This document shows, one piece after another, positions 23,150 through 60,085 of a DNA stretch of 64,000 bases (positions are counted from its first letter, which is position 1; each line of letters begins with the position of its first letter). Where the stretch lies: positions 7,983,420 to 8,047,419 of the forward strand of contig CM119270.1 of assembly GCA_051294375.1 (NCBI GenBank), given 5' to 3'. The notes beneath the pieces were generated by a model. That model had not been told where the DNA came from. It was given only the letters and a program-made list of their open reading frames with translations, and did no database searches. This DNA is from Paraspadella gotoi (taxonomy: Eukaryota; Chaetognatha). The translations under genes were made by a program, and so were the position numbers.

Positions 23150-24585
23150 ATCGTAGCCAAGATTAAGAGTGACACACCTCCCAAGGGAGTTACGTTGTTT
23201 CCTGCTCTTTTTGCAGAGATTTTTTAAAGAAAATAAAAAAAGCCGACAGAAAACTAAATGGTTTTGGTAAATTAGTGTTAAATTAATTAAGTTATTATTT
23301 AAAAGAATATTCAGGAAAACTTTATATAGGATTTCATCAATAGTTTATTCAAAAAGAAAATTGTTAAAAACATCTTTGTTCTTTTTCCTTCACTTCTTCT
23401 CAGTAGTGAAAAAAACTTTTATTTCCCATGTTTGTAGTTTAACGAAAAATGTAACGCAACTCGGATAATTTTCAAGTTACCCGTTTGATATCAAATAAGG
23501 AAAAATAAATCCCTTAATGAGATAACGAATCTCCCCCTTTTCTCCTCGCAATTTCCTTCGGGCCCTTAGGTTTGATTCGGTCGTCGTGGATGGGGGGTCG
23601 TTTGAGATAAAAGGTAAGTTTAGTTCAACAAAAAATAAAGTAAAAATCGCATAAACATAATCATACATACGTATAAGAACCTAGAGTTTTAAAGTTTGCA
23701 ATGGCCAGTAATTTTGAATGCCCTGCTTTCGATGCCAAATGTATGTGTGTACGATTCAATACTTGAAGGATTCTCGTCGTCAGACATTAGGTAACGGTTA
23801 ATGTTGTTATTAAATTTCCGAAATTTAACTTTGATCGTAAGTAAAGGAACTACAGTAATCATATTAACCACCGAGCCGTAGTTCTTTTATAAAACCCGTT
23901 TGCAGGGATAATTCCAGGTTTTCTAGATAATTACGTATTTATTGTATCTGAAGTTAGCCTAGCGTTAACACCCTTTCTCTTAGGAATGCTGTTGAGAGGC
24001 AGTGGAATTAAAGTTGTCAGCTGTGCAATTAAATCGTTCAACTTTTCCCAGTTTCCCTTTTGAATTTATTCCCAGTTGTCTGCCTGTAATAAAATTGTAA
24101 TACCACCTGCACGCGCGTAACTAATGTGAGTTACTTTTTAAACCTATAATTAGCCAGGTAATGATATTTTCGTGAGCCAAGTCGCGGCTAGCTATTGGAA
24201 ACTAATATTTTTTAAAGATAAAACGCGAGGTGGACTGAAGACTACTATAAATAGGCTTTTTAACAACCTCGCCAACAATGGAACAGGGCTTCGAACCAGG
24301 CTTAGGAGTTTTCTACGCCCTAAAGGCGTCCTGTTGGGTGAATAACGGAATAAAATTAAATCAGGGACGTCATGGTGCTGAGCAGATAGCAATAACCCAC
24401 CGCTTCACTACTAAAGGTACTTACATAGAAATTAAAGTAAAAATTTTTGGATTCTCATGATTTCTTTAGTTATTATTAGTTATTTTATTGGTTTTTAATT
24501 TTTATTTCATAAGAATATCGATTCTACTAAAACAATTTTTGATAATTTAAAATTCAAAATGTTATTTATTTATGTAGTTATTCAT
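23150..24585. other. Intergenic, nothing firmly recognised
   Basis: Mostly AT-rich. A segment at 24275..24420 contains, on the minus strand, a B-box-like GGTTCGAAGCC and may be a decayed tRNA-derived repeat. A good plus-strand donor-like GTAAGT at about 23614 has no supporting exon. Confidence 0.5.
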
Positions 24586-24587
24586 TT

Positions 24588-24684
24588 ATTGAAAAAAAAT
24601 TTTCTCTTGGCCTGGCAAACCAGAATGAATTCAGAAAACAAAAGTTAACATTTACCTACAATACATACATAAATGATTTTAATA
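24588..24684. repeat. Duplicated segment, copy A (left of 10-N gap)
   Basis: This copy runs from TTTATTGAAAAAAAA to ATGATTTTAATA and matches 24695..24795 with only a few substitutions and an A-run length change. It ends exactly at the gap. Confidence 0.9.
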
Positions 24685-24694
24685 NNNNNNNNNN
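24685..24694. other. Assembly gap (10 N)
   Basis: Ten undetermined bases between two nearly identical flanks. Confidence 0.99.
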
Positions 24695-24795
24695 TTTATT
24701 GAAAAAAAAATTTTCTCTTGGCGTGGCAAACCAGAAAGAATTCAGAAAACAAAAGTTAACATTTACCTACAGTACATAAATAAATGATTTTAATA
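24695..24795. repeat. Duplicated segment, copy B (right of 10-N gap)
   Basis: This is the second copy of 24588..24684. The differences (for example CCTGG versus CGTGG and AATGAA versus AAAGAA) are substitutions, so the two copies may be two alleles placed side by side. Confidence 0.9.
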
Positions 24796-26479
24796 TTTTA
24801 TTAAAAATAAATACCGAAAAAGAATTGCAGATAAATTCGCTGGCCGCGACTTAGAAAGACCTCTTTAATTGGGGGGGGGAACGAGCATTAAAGAGTTCCG
24901 CGGGGGTCATTACAGCCAAAATTATGTCTTTACCTCTGGGCGCCTTTTTTTTTAATTTCGCGAATCGCAGGTGTTTTGAGCGATTTTTCCGTCTTCGAAA
25001 AAGTGAGTTTATAGTCATGTACCGTCGAAAAGTTGGCAGCGCGCGAATATCACTTCGGTTTGGAAATTAACGAGTAATATCTGTCGGGATGTGGATATCG
25101 AAGGGTGGCAAAAAATATTTTTAACTATTAGCATATGGTTAGACTATTTATACTAAAAAGATAACTTATTCATTGCACAATGCGAAAGAGTTTTTTTTCC
25201 TTCTACCTTAAATGAAGGGTACAATATTTTTTTGGACTTTTTCTCACCCGTAGTGGAGCTTGATTAACTCGGAATTTTACTTTATGGTTTGGGCGCCCTT
25301 TTCTGATGTCTTTAAGATCTTTATGAATGTTGAAATTATACTGGACAAAAAACCGTGAAAAATACGAGAAATAAATTAGGCAAAACGAAAGATTTTCAAA
25401 CCTGTTATATACTGAGCATTTATTCGTTGACAGTCTATATCTTGAAAACGAATATGATATGTATTAATGTATTAATCATACAGATAATGATCTCATCTCT
25501 TTTTTTAATTTATTTAAACGTGGCATGGGAGAAAATCTTCTCATATCTTTATTCATAACACGATGCTAATATTAAGAAACACTGCAGACCCACCTTTTGA
25601 CATCTTTTCGGCCGATTCGTCCATCCAAATGTCCGTTCATAATCCGGCTTTTTTTGTCCCAATTTTTCGGTCCATTGATTTATTTTCACCGCGCGGCCGT
25701 CAATGGACTCTTTTCTGTCTCTTTTTCAGACGTCATCGTCGTCTTCGTCGTCGTCGTCGTTTAAACGTCAAGACGTCACATCTTCACATCTTCCGTGAAA
25801 AGACATTGAGATCAAGACGTGAATGGGAACCGACGAAGCCATGTGTATACATCTCTCTCTCTCTCTCTCTCTGTCACTTTTCTCTTTCTCGCTTTCTCCC
25901 TTTATCACGTGATTAAAAAATAACTCGCTCTCTATCTCGAAAAGGAGGCAATCTTTCCTTTTAACCCTTTACCAATACAGGAAGTGAGCTGACAATATAT
26001 AATTTCCTCGAATACATATATGCAGGAAGCAGGACCTTATTGAAGGGGCTAAGACCACTGTGGACGATTGTGTCGGGCCCATGGGACAAAGGAAAAGAAA
26101 AGCTAAAACAGAAAATTAAGAAAAGAAAAAGGGAGAATAAAAAAAGTGAGAAATAGAGCATTAAAATCTAGTTTTCCTATTGGTTATAAGTAGAAGCAAA
26201 AGAAATCGTGCTGACAAGGGGCCAACGCCGCCAAGGGGCAAACCATGTCTTAAATAACAAGTCAGGTTAGAAAACAAAATTGTATATTGAAGGCAACAAT
26301 TTGAAGCACTGATATGAATGACAATGAATTAAAAATGACAAATTCGTCAATTAAGGAAAAAAAAACGGAATTAAATATTAACACGATGAATGGTGAATTT
26401 CAGATCGATTTCGTCTTTGTTGTCTGCAAGTCTCTTTGTTGCAGGATTCCCAGGCCAGGTCTGACTTGATAGTCTGACC
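24796..26479. other. Intergenic between BMP and the F-box/WD40 gene
   Basis: It holds a short triplet array (25735..25758), a CT tract (25851..25873) and AT-rich DNA. The 3' UTR of the downstream minus-strand gene should begin at 26479. I did not find a convincing polyadenylation signal. Confidence 0.5.
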
Positions 26480-50611
<24,132 letters not shown>

Positions 50612-51560
50612 CTTGTTTTATGGAAATTCGTGAGGATTACAAGGAAGAAGATTCTTTGGAGTCAATAGTACTCAATTTATTTTGATAATTATAATTTTAT
50701 TTGTTTTTTAAAAGTTTTTGTGGAAAATGTGTGAAAAAATGTGTGGAAAAACAGTATTCGTTTTCTTTCATCTTTTTTTAAAATTAGAATGATTGGAAAG
50801 ATTGAAATGCAGATGTTGTATTTAAAATTTTTTATTGTATTGTACTGTATTGTATTAAATTTTCTGTAAAGGAAAAAATATCCAAGTAAAAAAAAATTCC
50901 TTTTTCATTACAAATTTTAAGCGTCTACACAAATTAAAAGAATAATGACCCGTTGACCCTCTCAACTTTTTTTTTCTTCAAAAATCAACAACTGAGAAAA
51001 GATTTGTTACACTTGGGTTTACAACCGCTACTCATTTTGACGAGAAAGGCGTCATAATTACTATAATCGTCATCGTGGTGTCATCGACTCAGTCTCAGTC
51101 TCTGACTTCTTCATCATTATCGCCTTTTCGAGAATAGAGAATCCATTTTCAATTAACGCATGACATGATCGAAGATAATAAACAAAAAGAAAGAACATTA
51201 TTTTAAAACCATTTAGTTTTATAAAACAGTTAGTTACATACCTCGTGGATAACCCCTTAAAAATCTATTAAAATAATATACATTCAGAGAAATTTTAAAA
51301 AATTCGTAAATTCGTAATATTATTGTTTCAATTTCCGCTCGGGCATTTTGCTTTTCTTCGAAAGAAAAAAAAAAGCTGGCAAACATATAAGTCGAAGGAT
51401 ATTTTCAGAACGAAATAAAGAAAAGGAAGAAATCGGGAAAAATCTTTGCGTGTTTCGAGTTTCGTCGACGACGACATCAGAAAAAGACCAAAGATCATAT
51501 TTCCCTTAACCTTCATTCATACTGTTTCAATTTTAAGACGGATCTCATGGAATGTCTCTG
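50612..51560. other. Upstream of the F-box/WD40 gene, nothing definite
   Basis: AT-rich with runs of T and A. No TATA or CCAAT box in a convincing position was recognised. The YY1-like element at the start codon (about 50605..50616) is the only promoter-type motif seen. Confidence 0.4.
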
Positions 51561-51645
51561 CGTTTGCCTTAGTCCTAGCCCTAGCCCTTACCCCTTAGCC
51601 ATAGCCATCGTCTTAGACTTAGCCCTTAGCCTTAGCTGTAATCAT
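51560..51645. repeat. Telomere-like CCTAGC/CCCTTAGC degenerate repeat
   Basis: CCTAGCCCTAGCCCTTACCCC is followed by further TTAGCC words. It is the reverse-strand counterpart of the TTAGGG-like minisatellite at 26930..27610. Confidence 0.55.
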
Positions 51646-51953
51646 CGTCGTTTTTGTTGAAAACATTGATTTTCTAAATGTTAAGCCTTTTTTAGTTTGA
51701 CTTGTCACACTTGTCAGTTGTCACACCACTTGACGATTATATTTATATAACTATTTTCCCGTTTCTTTCAATTTAAATATATATCACGAACTTCCATCGA
51801 GAACACCAGAAATCCACGTATGTTTTTCAACTGGTAATTATTTTCGTTAGGATGGACACTTGATTAAACGATTTGTTCTATTTCACGCAGATCATGAAAA
51901 CAAAATTCGAAAGTCGATTTCATTGTGATTTACTAAAAAGTCGTCGTCTTCAT

Positions 51954-52065
<112 letters not shown>

Positions 52066-53009
52066 CCGCCCTCCATTCCCATAGAGGGTCAGTAAATTGC
52101 TTTCTATTTTCCCAAATCCTTGGCCTTATTGACCATCAGCCGCAAAAATGGGTAAGGTCACTAAAGAGAGGTCCGAAGGTGAGCAATAAATATTAAATGA
52201 CTCTGCGGTCACTTCGTTGTCCCGTCGAGTTGTGTTCAGAGTTCGTTATTTTTTTTTTGTCGGCAATATCGTTCTTCGTCAGTCTCTTTGTCGGCGTCTG
52301 CTTTTTTTTCCGTCCAGTGACACTGGCGCTCAATGAGTCCGTCTCTGTAGGTTGTTCTTTTGTTCCACTTTGTCCTTTTGTTTTGTCCTTTTGCTTCGTT
52401 TCAATAAAGAGTGAGCCCGTCGACTTTGTCGTTGAGTCCGAGTGATTTCGCCGAAGAAGAGAATTGATTATCTGGAAATCGAAAGAAAAAAAGGGGGGAA
52501 AAAAGGAAAAAGAAAGGCGACGAAATGACCAGGCCACTTTCCATTTCCCCCTCCCTCTTCCGTCCTCTCCTGTCCACCCCCCCCCCACTCGCTTCCCCCT
52601 TAAACCTCAAAATGACCCAGCTTCTCTCTCTTCTTCGATGGTCAGGGAAAAAAGGGGAGGAATCTCCCCGGACGAGTAAAGAGGAGAGAGACGAAGTGAT
52701 TTATCTTTTGTTTCGCATTTATTCTGGCCTTCTCCTTTGTCCTCTATTTATAAGAACATTATCATAGACATTTCTACTGAATACTTTTAGATTTTAAATG
52801 AAAAAAGAATCGAAGTAATATTATTTTTCCGATTAAATTTCTACATAAACCTCTTTTTCTTTCTCCCATTTTTAACTTTCTCGAAATCTATTCCAACCAT
52901 CTTTTCCTCGTTTCCCATCTTCACCCCTTCACAGGATTACCATTTCACATCTTCCTTTCCTTCCTCAACTTCCTCCCTTTCTTCCCCTTTCCTCCCCCTC
53001 TCTCTCCTT

Positions 53010-53060
53010 TTAATTTGGTCATCCAATGGTGGGCGTGGGAGTCATTGGCGACGGTCATCT
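53010..53060. promoter_or_regulatory. CCAAT / GC-box motif group
   Basis: CCAAT at 53023..53027, GGGCGTGG at about 53031 and inverted CCAAT at 53044..53048 lie within 26 bases. They resemble a compact proximal promoter. No gene start is evident, although small open frames follow on the plus strand up to about 53540. Confidence 0.35.
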
Positions 53061-53880
53061 CGCTGGTCAAGGTTTCTCGCGAATTGGAGAGACGAGCGAG
53101 GGAGGAAAGAAGAGAGCGAGGGAGAGGAAGGAAAGAGAGGGACGGACAGAGAGACCGAAACACGGGAGAAAGAGAAACGGGTCATTCCTTTATCCGTATA
53201 AATTCCCCCGGTGTCGCGATAACGGTATTTCCCGGTACTTTTTAACAAAGAGAGTAAAGTGAGGACGATTTACGAGAGGATAAACGATCATCGTGCTCGA
53301 GAGGTTGGCCTTTTATTCTCCGCCGCCAAATGAACGGCGTTCGTCGTCCATTGTTGCTCGCAAAAATGTACAGCACGTTTCATGCGATTCCTTTATTTAC
53401 AAGCGAATGGTCAGTTCGCGGTCGGTGTCGTTCAACTATGGCTTTCGAGAAGGATTAAAGACAACAAAGGGAGCTCTGGTAAAGGATAAATATAACATTA
53501 TTTCTCACGTTTTTAGTCGCTTAATCATTGTAACATGATATGAGACATGCTTTCACGTTATATATAGACCAAACAGCATTTTAGGCGGATAGTTTGGCTG
53601 ACTCTCTAACTTTTCTCTCCTTTGAGGCATAACTAAATAGATTCTTATAAAGTTTTCGTTTCCCTATTCAACAGCCAAAAAAAAAAAAGAAAAGAAAAGA
53701 AACTACTCCCCTTTTTACGACGTAACTGACGACTCGCAGGTCACGCCCATCATCGCTTTGGACCGGACGTCGCTAGATTCCCATTCATCCCTTGATCTCT
53801 CCGCGCTTCCCCGCGCCATCGCCGGGCGGCGCCTAATGAACTCGGGACAATAATTCAAAACCCATCATGGGGCGAATATC

Positions 53881-54000
53881 GATTCTACGAAGCGTAGCGG
53901 GATTCTATGGAGCGTAGCGCGATTTTATGGAGTGGGATAAGGATTCTACAGTGCGAAGAGCGATTCTATGAAGCGTAGCAGAATTCTAATGGAGCCTAAC
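53881..54000. repeat. 20-base degenerate minisatellite
   Basis: Six consecutive units of 19-21 bases share the form GATTCTATGGAGCGTAGCGC. The units differ at several positions. A GC-rich segment (53710..53835) precedes it. Confidence 0.9.
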
Positions 54001-54626
54001 CTAATAAAGAAAATCAACAGAGATAAAATTGTATTTTAAAATATATAAAAAAGCTCGACATATTTTTCTTAAAATCTCCTGAAAAATCATGAATATGAAA
54101 TTTTGTACATAAAGTTTAGCCTTCTTTCTCATGATACAAAAAGTTTCTCTTATGATTTGATTTTATTCATATCAAGTAAAGATACAGATTGATGCACAAA
54201 GACATCAACAGGTAAATAAAAAAAAAAAGAAAAAAAAAGAAAACGAATAAGTTGGGTAATCAAAGCATGACACTTTTAACTTTTCAAAGGATTTTTATAC
54301 ATCAAAAATCGAAAAAGAATAACTTTGCTAATACTAAAAACATGACATTGAGAACAGATATACCCAAAAGGTTTGGATACAAACGCCCTGCTTGCATTTA
54401 TAATTTTAGTTATTTTCCGTGAACCTCATTGTATAACTAAAAAGACGACGAGGGGAGGAAGGTGCGAAGCGAACGGGAGAAAGAGAAAAACGGCCGGAGG
54501 AAAGAAAAGAGAGCGACGCCATTATGCAAATGAGATTTTGGGGTCGGAAGACCGGTCGGCGAGGAAACGAGATATTGACCGGGGGGAGGAACCCGCGCGT
54601 CTTTATCTCTATCGCCCCCCCCCCCA

Positions 54627-54728
<102 letters not shown>

Positions 54729-54934
54729 CTACGGCAACAAAAGAACAAGGAAAGCGATGGGCGGATCGGAAAGGAAAGGAAACGGCGACGAGTGAAACAG
54801 GGAAAGGATTCGAAAGAGAAAGGAAAAGGAGAGGAAAAGGAAAAGAAGGGTAAGGGACAGGAAAAGGATGGATCCGGAATTGTCCGAGGCAGGAAAAAGA
54901 CCACAAATCATTTTCCCGTCGCCCGGACGCACAA

Positions 54935-54940
<6 letters not shown>

Positions 54941-55020
<80 letters not shown>
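54941..55020. repeat. (GA)n microsatellite
   Basis: Forty uninterrupted GA units, complementary to the CT array at 54627..54727. Confidence 0.93.
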
Positions 55021-55022
<2 letters not shown>

Positions 55023-55639
55023 CAGATGGTCTTTGGTCTTGTTTTTCTTTCTGTCTCTCTTCCCCTATGTTCTGGATCGAGGAAGCGAGGGAAATGGGAC
55101 GTCACCTCATGTTTTATTAGGGAAGGAAAGGGCGCCCGAAGAGGGTGGACTTTGGACAATGGGCAAATAGGGGGGATGGTGAAAAGAGTCTTGCGACACG
55201 AGGACTAAAAAAAAAAGAGTCGAAACGTTGTCATAAAACATTGTACAGTAAGAAATTGTGGTGCGAAAAATTTAGAAAAATTCGTAAGTTAAAAACTTAA
55301 AATCATAAATTCCTCAGAAGCGTTCAATTTTAAAACAGAATTTTCATTACCCCGAATTTTCGGAAAACTTTTTGTAATTTATAAAACTTTTATTGTAATA
55401 CTTACTTCCTATATATTTGGATAAATATTTAAAGTAATCTAATCATAACTTATGTATGAAAGATTTAAAGAGTAAGGGGATAATAATAACCTCAATCGAA
55501 AAAAAAATTATGGTCGATCGATGTCGCTGGCGTCTTCACGATCTTCCGCAGCCCGTCGTCGATTTTAAAAACAAATGATCAGACCTCGTGCTTGGTTTGA
55601 ACAAAGTCCGTTATATGTGGTTCCTTTCGAACATTTCTG

Positions 55640-56030
55640 AACATTACAAACATTTCAAACTATTCCTATTGAAACCTACTTCATTTAATTTTAGATAATT
55701 TCTTTCTACTTTATTTTGTATCAGAAATACTATGCCTACGGGCATGGTCAAGAACGACAATTATCTTTATTTTTTCCATAACGCCTACATACCTGACCTT
55801 AAGCAGAGTTATCTTCCAACGCGCTCACCATCTTACGGCAACTTTACTTACCTTCACCAATGTCGCCTTCATCATCACCCAACGCCGCTCTTCCTCACCC
55901 ATCTCTCATAAATCCACATTTCCCACTAATCTTTTTTCTCATTCACTAAAGCTCTTAGTCACTCACCCCACCCCCCACCATCTCAACCCCTTTCCTTTCC
56001 AGCCCTTACCCTCCTCCTCGTCCGCCCGCG
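55640..56030. other. C-rich, G-poor intergenic tract
   Basis: Strong strand asymmetry with CCCACC, CTCACC and CTTTCC-type words. No gene is recognised. Confidence 0.5.
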
Positions 56031-56076
56031 TCCTCAGCTTACTCGCCCCCACCGCCGGCGGTCGGCGCCAAAATAT
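56019..56076. promoter_or_regulatory. GC-rich patch with an E2F-like site
   Basis: CGCCGGCGGTCGGCGCCAAAA contains the E2F-type core GGCGCCAAAA at 56064..56073. It may mark a promoter. No adjoining gene is supported. Confidence 0.3.
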
Positions 56077-56185
56077 GCGAGAGAGAGTCCGACTTTTATG
56101 TCCTTAATAAAGTTTGAAGAAGCGAAAAGAAGAAGTTTGGAGCTTTTTTTTTTCTCTGATGGGAGAAGATTTTCGATTAAAAATA

Positions 56186-56186
<1 letters not shown>

Positions 56187-56250
<64 letters not shown>

Positions 56251-56275
56251 TTCTCTCTCTTTCTCTCTCCTCTAA
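56187..56275. repeat. CT-rich tract
   Basis: CT units with TT and CTTT breaks, followed by TTTC-type repeats to about 56370. Confidence 0.85.
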
Positions 56276-56993
56276 CTTTTTTCCGTGTTTTTTTTTTAAT
56301 ATTTCTTTCCTATCTTTCTATCTTTCTTTTTTTCTTTCTTTCTTTCTTGCTTTCTTTCTTTCCTTCTTTTTCTCTTTTTTCTCAAATTCCTCCTCTCCCC
56401 ATCATATACGCAAATTACTGCAAAATGTACGACACTTTCCTTCGTCCTTCACCTTTGTCCATAATTCCTGAGCAGTATCCTTATTTTTTCGTCCTCTTTC
56501 CTGACTTTTTTCTTGTTATTGTCTTTCTGCTGATCCTGACTGTTTTAAAGTTTTCTCGTCAGATAAACAGAAAGATAGGAAAAGCATTATAACCACTTTA
56601 TTACATATACAAAGACAGCAAAAATAACATTGTTCCATAGCTCAATCTTTTCCTCACTCCACTCTAATAGCCAGCATTTAACCACATTTAAAATTGATTT
56701 TTTAATTCAATGTTCGTCATCGTTCACAATTGAAGAGCAATACAATATAAGTTTAAAAATATACAAATATGAATATTGATTTATACAATGCGTGCTACAT
56801 TACAATGAAAACGATGAAAGTCCTTGGACGTCATACATAAGCGGTTTATATTTTTAAATTTTATTTTTTCATTATGAATCATTATTTATTTGTCGACAAT
56901 CGTTATCGTCGCTCGTAGAAAACTTTTTCGACACTGTTCGTCAAAATTTCTTCATTTTCTCTTTCAAACTCAGCATATTTAAGAAAAAGATAT

Positions 56994-57075
56994 CGCTGTG
57001 AACAGGGTTCGAACCTGTGCGGGAATATCCCATTGGATTTCGAGTCCAACGCCTTAACCACTCGGCCATCACAGC
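56994..57075 (-). tRNA. tRNA-Ser (CGA)
   Basis: The minus strand reads GCTGTGATGGCCGAGTGG at the 5' end, anticodon arm TTGGACTCGAAATCCAA with anticodon CGA, a long serine-type variable arm, T arm GGTTCGAACCC and acceptor 3' strand TCACAGC with discriminator G. It is 82 bases long, of standard length, with no intron. Internal A and B boxes are intact. A TTTTT pol III terminator follows within about ten bases (AAAAA on the plus strand near 56985). Confidence 0.97.
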
Positions 57076-57259
57076 ACCATGACAAAGGAGAGAAATAAAA
57101 AAGAGAGAAGAAAGATAAATTCCGTTAAATTTGCTTTGAATTTTTAATTATTACCACTAATCGCTATCTCATTTGCTTTATTTCAAGTCCCAAATATGAT
57201 AGTAAAAATCTTTAGTAAAAAATAGAAATTTAAAGGACCACGAGATTAACAAAAATTAT

Positions 57260-57341
57260 CGCTGTGAACAGGGTTCGAACCTGTGCGGGAATATCCCATT
57301 GGATTTCGAGTCCAACGCCTTAACCACTCGGCCATCACAGC
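57260..57341 (-). tRNA. tRNA-Ser (CGA), second identical copy
   Basis: The 82 bases are identical to those of the copy at 56994..57075, while the flanking sequence differs. A TTTTT terminator lies just downstream on the minus strand. Both copies look functional. Confidence 0.97.
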
Positions 57342-58281
57342 TACTGAAAGTTTTCATGTTTTTTATGTTATTTATTCCTCGAAGAGCGAGAGAAGAGGAG
57401 TTCGCTGCTCTGCCGATTTTTTTATGCTCGTCGTTCCCTGAAGCGGCTGCAGGGTATTTGAACAGACGCAGTCGGAGCAGAGCAGCGGCTGAGCAGACCA
57501 GCAACGCAGATGTAAATCAAGGCTGCTGGGCCTTGAATGAGGGAAGAAGAAAAGTTTTGAACAAAACAAAAAGGGAACGAAGGGCCAGCCGGGGCGAGTT
57601 GTCTGTCATGACATCGTATAAGTTATACTATATAACACTACTGATACTAATACTAATAACAATGATTCATATATAATTTAAATATTTTCTTTTTTTCCTA
57701 TTATTCAAAAACTCTTTTTCGTTTTTGTTTTTTTTTGTTTTTTTTGGACAACAAGAAATCCTCTGCAAATATATGTAGCATAAAATAAAAATAATAGTAG
57801 TATATTTTAAATTAAAATCAGGAATTAGCAAAACTTTTAACACTATAGTTTCTAAAACTAAGTGCCCACAGCCCACGTATGAGAAATTTGAGGAGAAACT
57901 TATCTTTTAGCGAAAGGACTCATTCGTCAAAAAGACCTCCTTGGCTGGAAACACCCGAATCTTCATGAAAAATGGAGAGAAAAAAATATGTCTTTCTTTG
58001 TTTTTTTTTCTCAAGTTTTTCTTCTTTCTCTTTGGCCGACTGCACATTATAACCGCGGCCTTATTTTCTTTTGTTACATTTTCAAATAAATTTTATAAAA
58101 TGATTGCTTTTAATTGATAAAGAAATAATTTAACTGGAACACCTGAGCACTTCAGTTTGAAATTTAAAGGGCTTTTCGTTATATTGTTTTAATTTTTTAT
58201 TACTTTAATAGGTTGTCTGAACTAATCGAAAAAATTCGTAAATTTAATGTACGTGATCCGACGTCGGTTACTATACATTAG

Positions 58282-58284
<3 letters not shown>

Positions 58285-58337
<53 letters not shown>

Positions 58338-58343
58338 TTCGCT

Positions 58344-58388
<45 letters not shown>
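58285..58388. repeat. CT-rich tract
   Basis: Two (CT)n blocks separated by a short CTTCGCTCTCTT break. Confidence 0.9.
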
Positions 58389-58391
<3 letters not shown>

Positions 58392-58814
58392 GGTGAATTA
58401 TGGGCCCCCGTAACGCCGAGGCGTTTTTTTTTTAACTCGAAATTCCAAAAATCTCACGACTATTTTTCACGTTACCGTTTTAATTTATTCCCGCCTCCAC
58501 CCTCCCTTCCCCCCCTACCGATCCTTCGGACGTAACATCTGTCTCCAAATTTATGCACAAATCCACTTTTTGCCTGTTACCCTACTTTTTCTGTCAAAGA
58601 AAAAAGGGGAATAAATCTTACACACGCGGTCTCTCGCCGGCCTCCGTAGTCCTCAGGGGGCAAAAACCGCCAGACATTATTTCACGTTTGTTAAAGAGGT
58701 CGTTATTCATTAATCCTGATGTTGAATTCACTCGTGACGGGCGACTTTATAGAAGTCACTTTTTTCTAAGATGCATTAAGAGTATAAATATTTGTCAAAT
58801 TGAAACGGTCTTTG

Positions 58815-58990
58815 GAATATTTCACCACTTCATTGATGGGAAAGCCAGGTACTCTGGGAGTGAGTCAACGAGACTGTAGGAGAGGGTTATGTTATTATCT
58901 TGATGGAGGCCCTAAACCACCATATCTGTCCAAAGTCTGAGAAAAGACAGCTTATTTATCAAATGAATGGATATTTTTTATATTGGTGAT
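58815..58990 (-). repeat. Dispersed repeat, copy 2 (reverse orientation)
   Basis: Its reverse complement matches 61731..61925 in order: CCAATATAAAAA, ATCCATTCATTT, GACTTTGGACAG, GGCCTCCATC, ACTCCCAGAGTACCTGGCTT, ATCAATGAAGTGG. Short indels separate the blocks. The copy is about 75-80% identical by eye. Confidence 0.9.
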
Positions 58991-59564
58991 ACAAATTTTA
59001 TAGAACTATTTGTGTTAAAAGCGTTGCAGATGAGAATCACTTCGAAGATATTAGTTTTAATATGTTTTTTAACGCGACTTTGTCTGTCCCTATCCTTTCG
59101 GTATTTCTTCGAACATCGCCGAAGTGATCGTGTTTTGAAACAACTTGGGAATTGACAAATTTCGTTCCGCTTTTTTCTTCTCTGTTTACTCAGTCCTTCC
59201 TTTTTTCACTTTGCATTAATTCTTTTTTTTTTTTTTAAATTCAACCGAAAAAACTTTTAAAGTAGGGCTAGTCACCTTAGACAAATTGTAATCATCGAGA
59301 TTGTTTTCCCAAAACTTTTGATAAGGTAATAAAAACAGTATCCAATCCCTCCCCAGCTTTTTCCCCATCGTTGAATGTCTCACTCATTTCTCCCCATCAG
59401 CTTGTCTTTCACCAGCTGTTCCTCTCCAGCTCACCTTCTCCCTCTTTCCTTTGACTGCCATCCTTTTCTCATCCTAGTTTCCAGTTTTACAACTTTCTCA
59501 GACACGCCCTGGCTCAAGCCGCGCATCGCGTCCAAAAGGAGAGGCTTCCCAGGCTGCCGCCGTC

Positions 59565-59677
<113 letters not shown>

Positions 59678-59859
59678 TTCGATATTAAGATTTTGTAAAC
59701 ATTTCGCGATGAGGCATTCTTTCTCCGGGATGATTTGCTGCATATGTCGATCATTACCTTTTGAAGGCATAAAACTGCGAGAAAGAGAAATAAAAATGGA
59801 CAAAAAAAAAAAAGATAAAAGATGAGGAAAGCAAAGACAAAAAAATCAAAAAATTTTAA

Positions 59860-60085
59860 AAAGAAAATGGAAAAAAAAAAGCAAAAAGAAGAAAGAAAAA
59901 AAAGAAAGAAAGAAGAAAGATAAGAAAGAAAGAAGAAAGAAAGAAAGAAAGAAGAAAGAAAGAACGAGAAAGGAAAAAAGAAATAAAGAAAATAAGGAAA
60001 GAAAGAAAGAAAGAAAGAAAGAAGGAAAGAAAGAAAAAGAAAGAAAGAAAGAAAGAAGAAAGAAGAAAAGAAAGAAAATGAAAAT
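59860..60085. repeat. A/G-rich GAAA-type low-complexity tract
   Basis: Imperfect GAAAGAAA and AGAAGAAA units. The Phe/Leu/Ser-rich frame on the opposite strand is an artefact. Confidence 0.85.

Noticed and set aside
21814-23227. Open frames spanning runs of N (also 62222..62680)
   Set aside because: They consist largely of unknown bases and cannot be interpreted.
24275-24420. Possible tRNA on the minus strand (GGTTCGAAGCC)
   Set aside because: Only a B-box-like word is present. The A box spacing and the cloverleaf do not work.
53293-53538. Plus-strand 81-codon frame and an overlapping 42-codon frame from a good ATG context near 53329
   Set aside because: No splice partners, no recognisable domain and ordinary length for chance frames.
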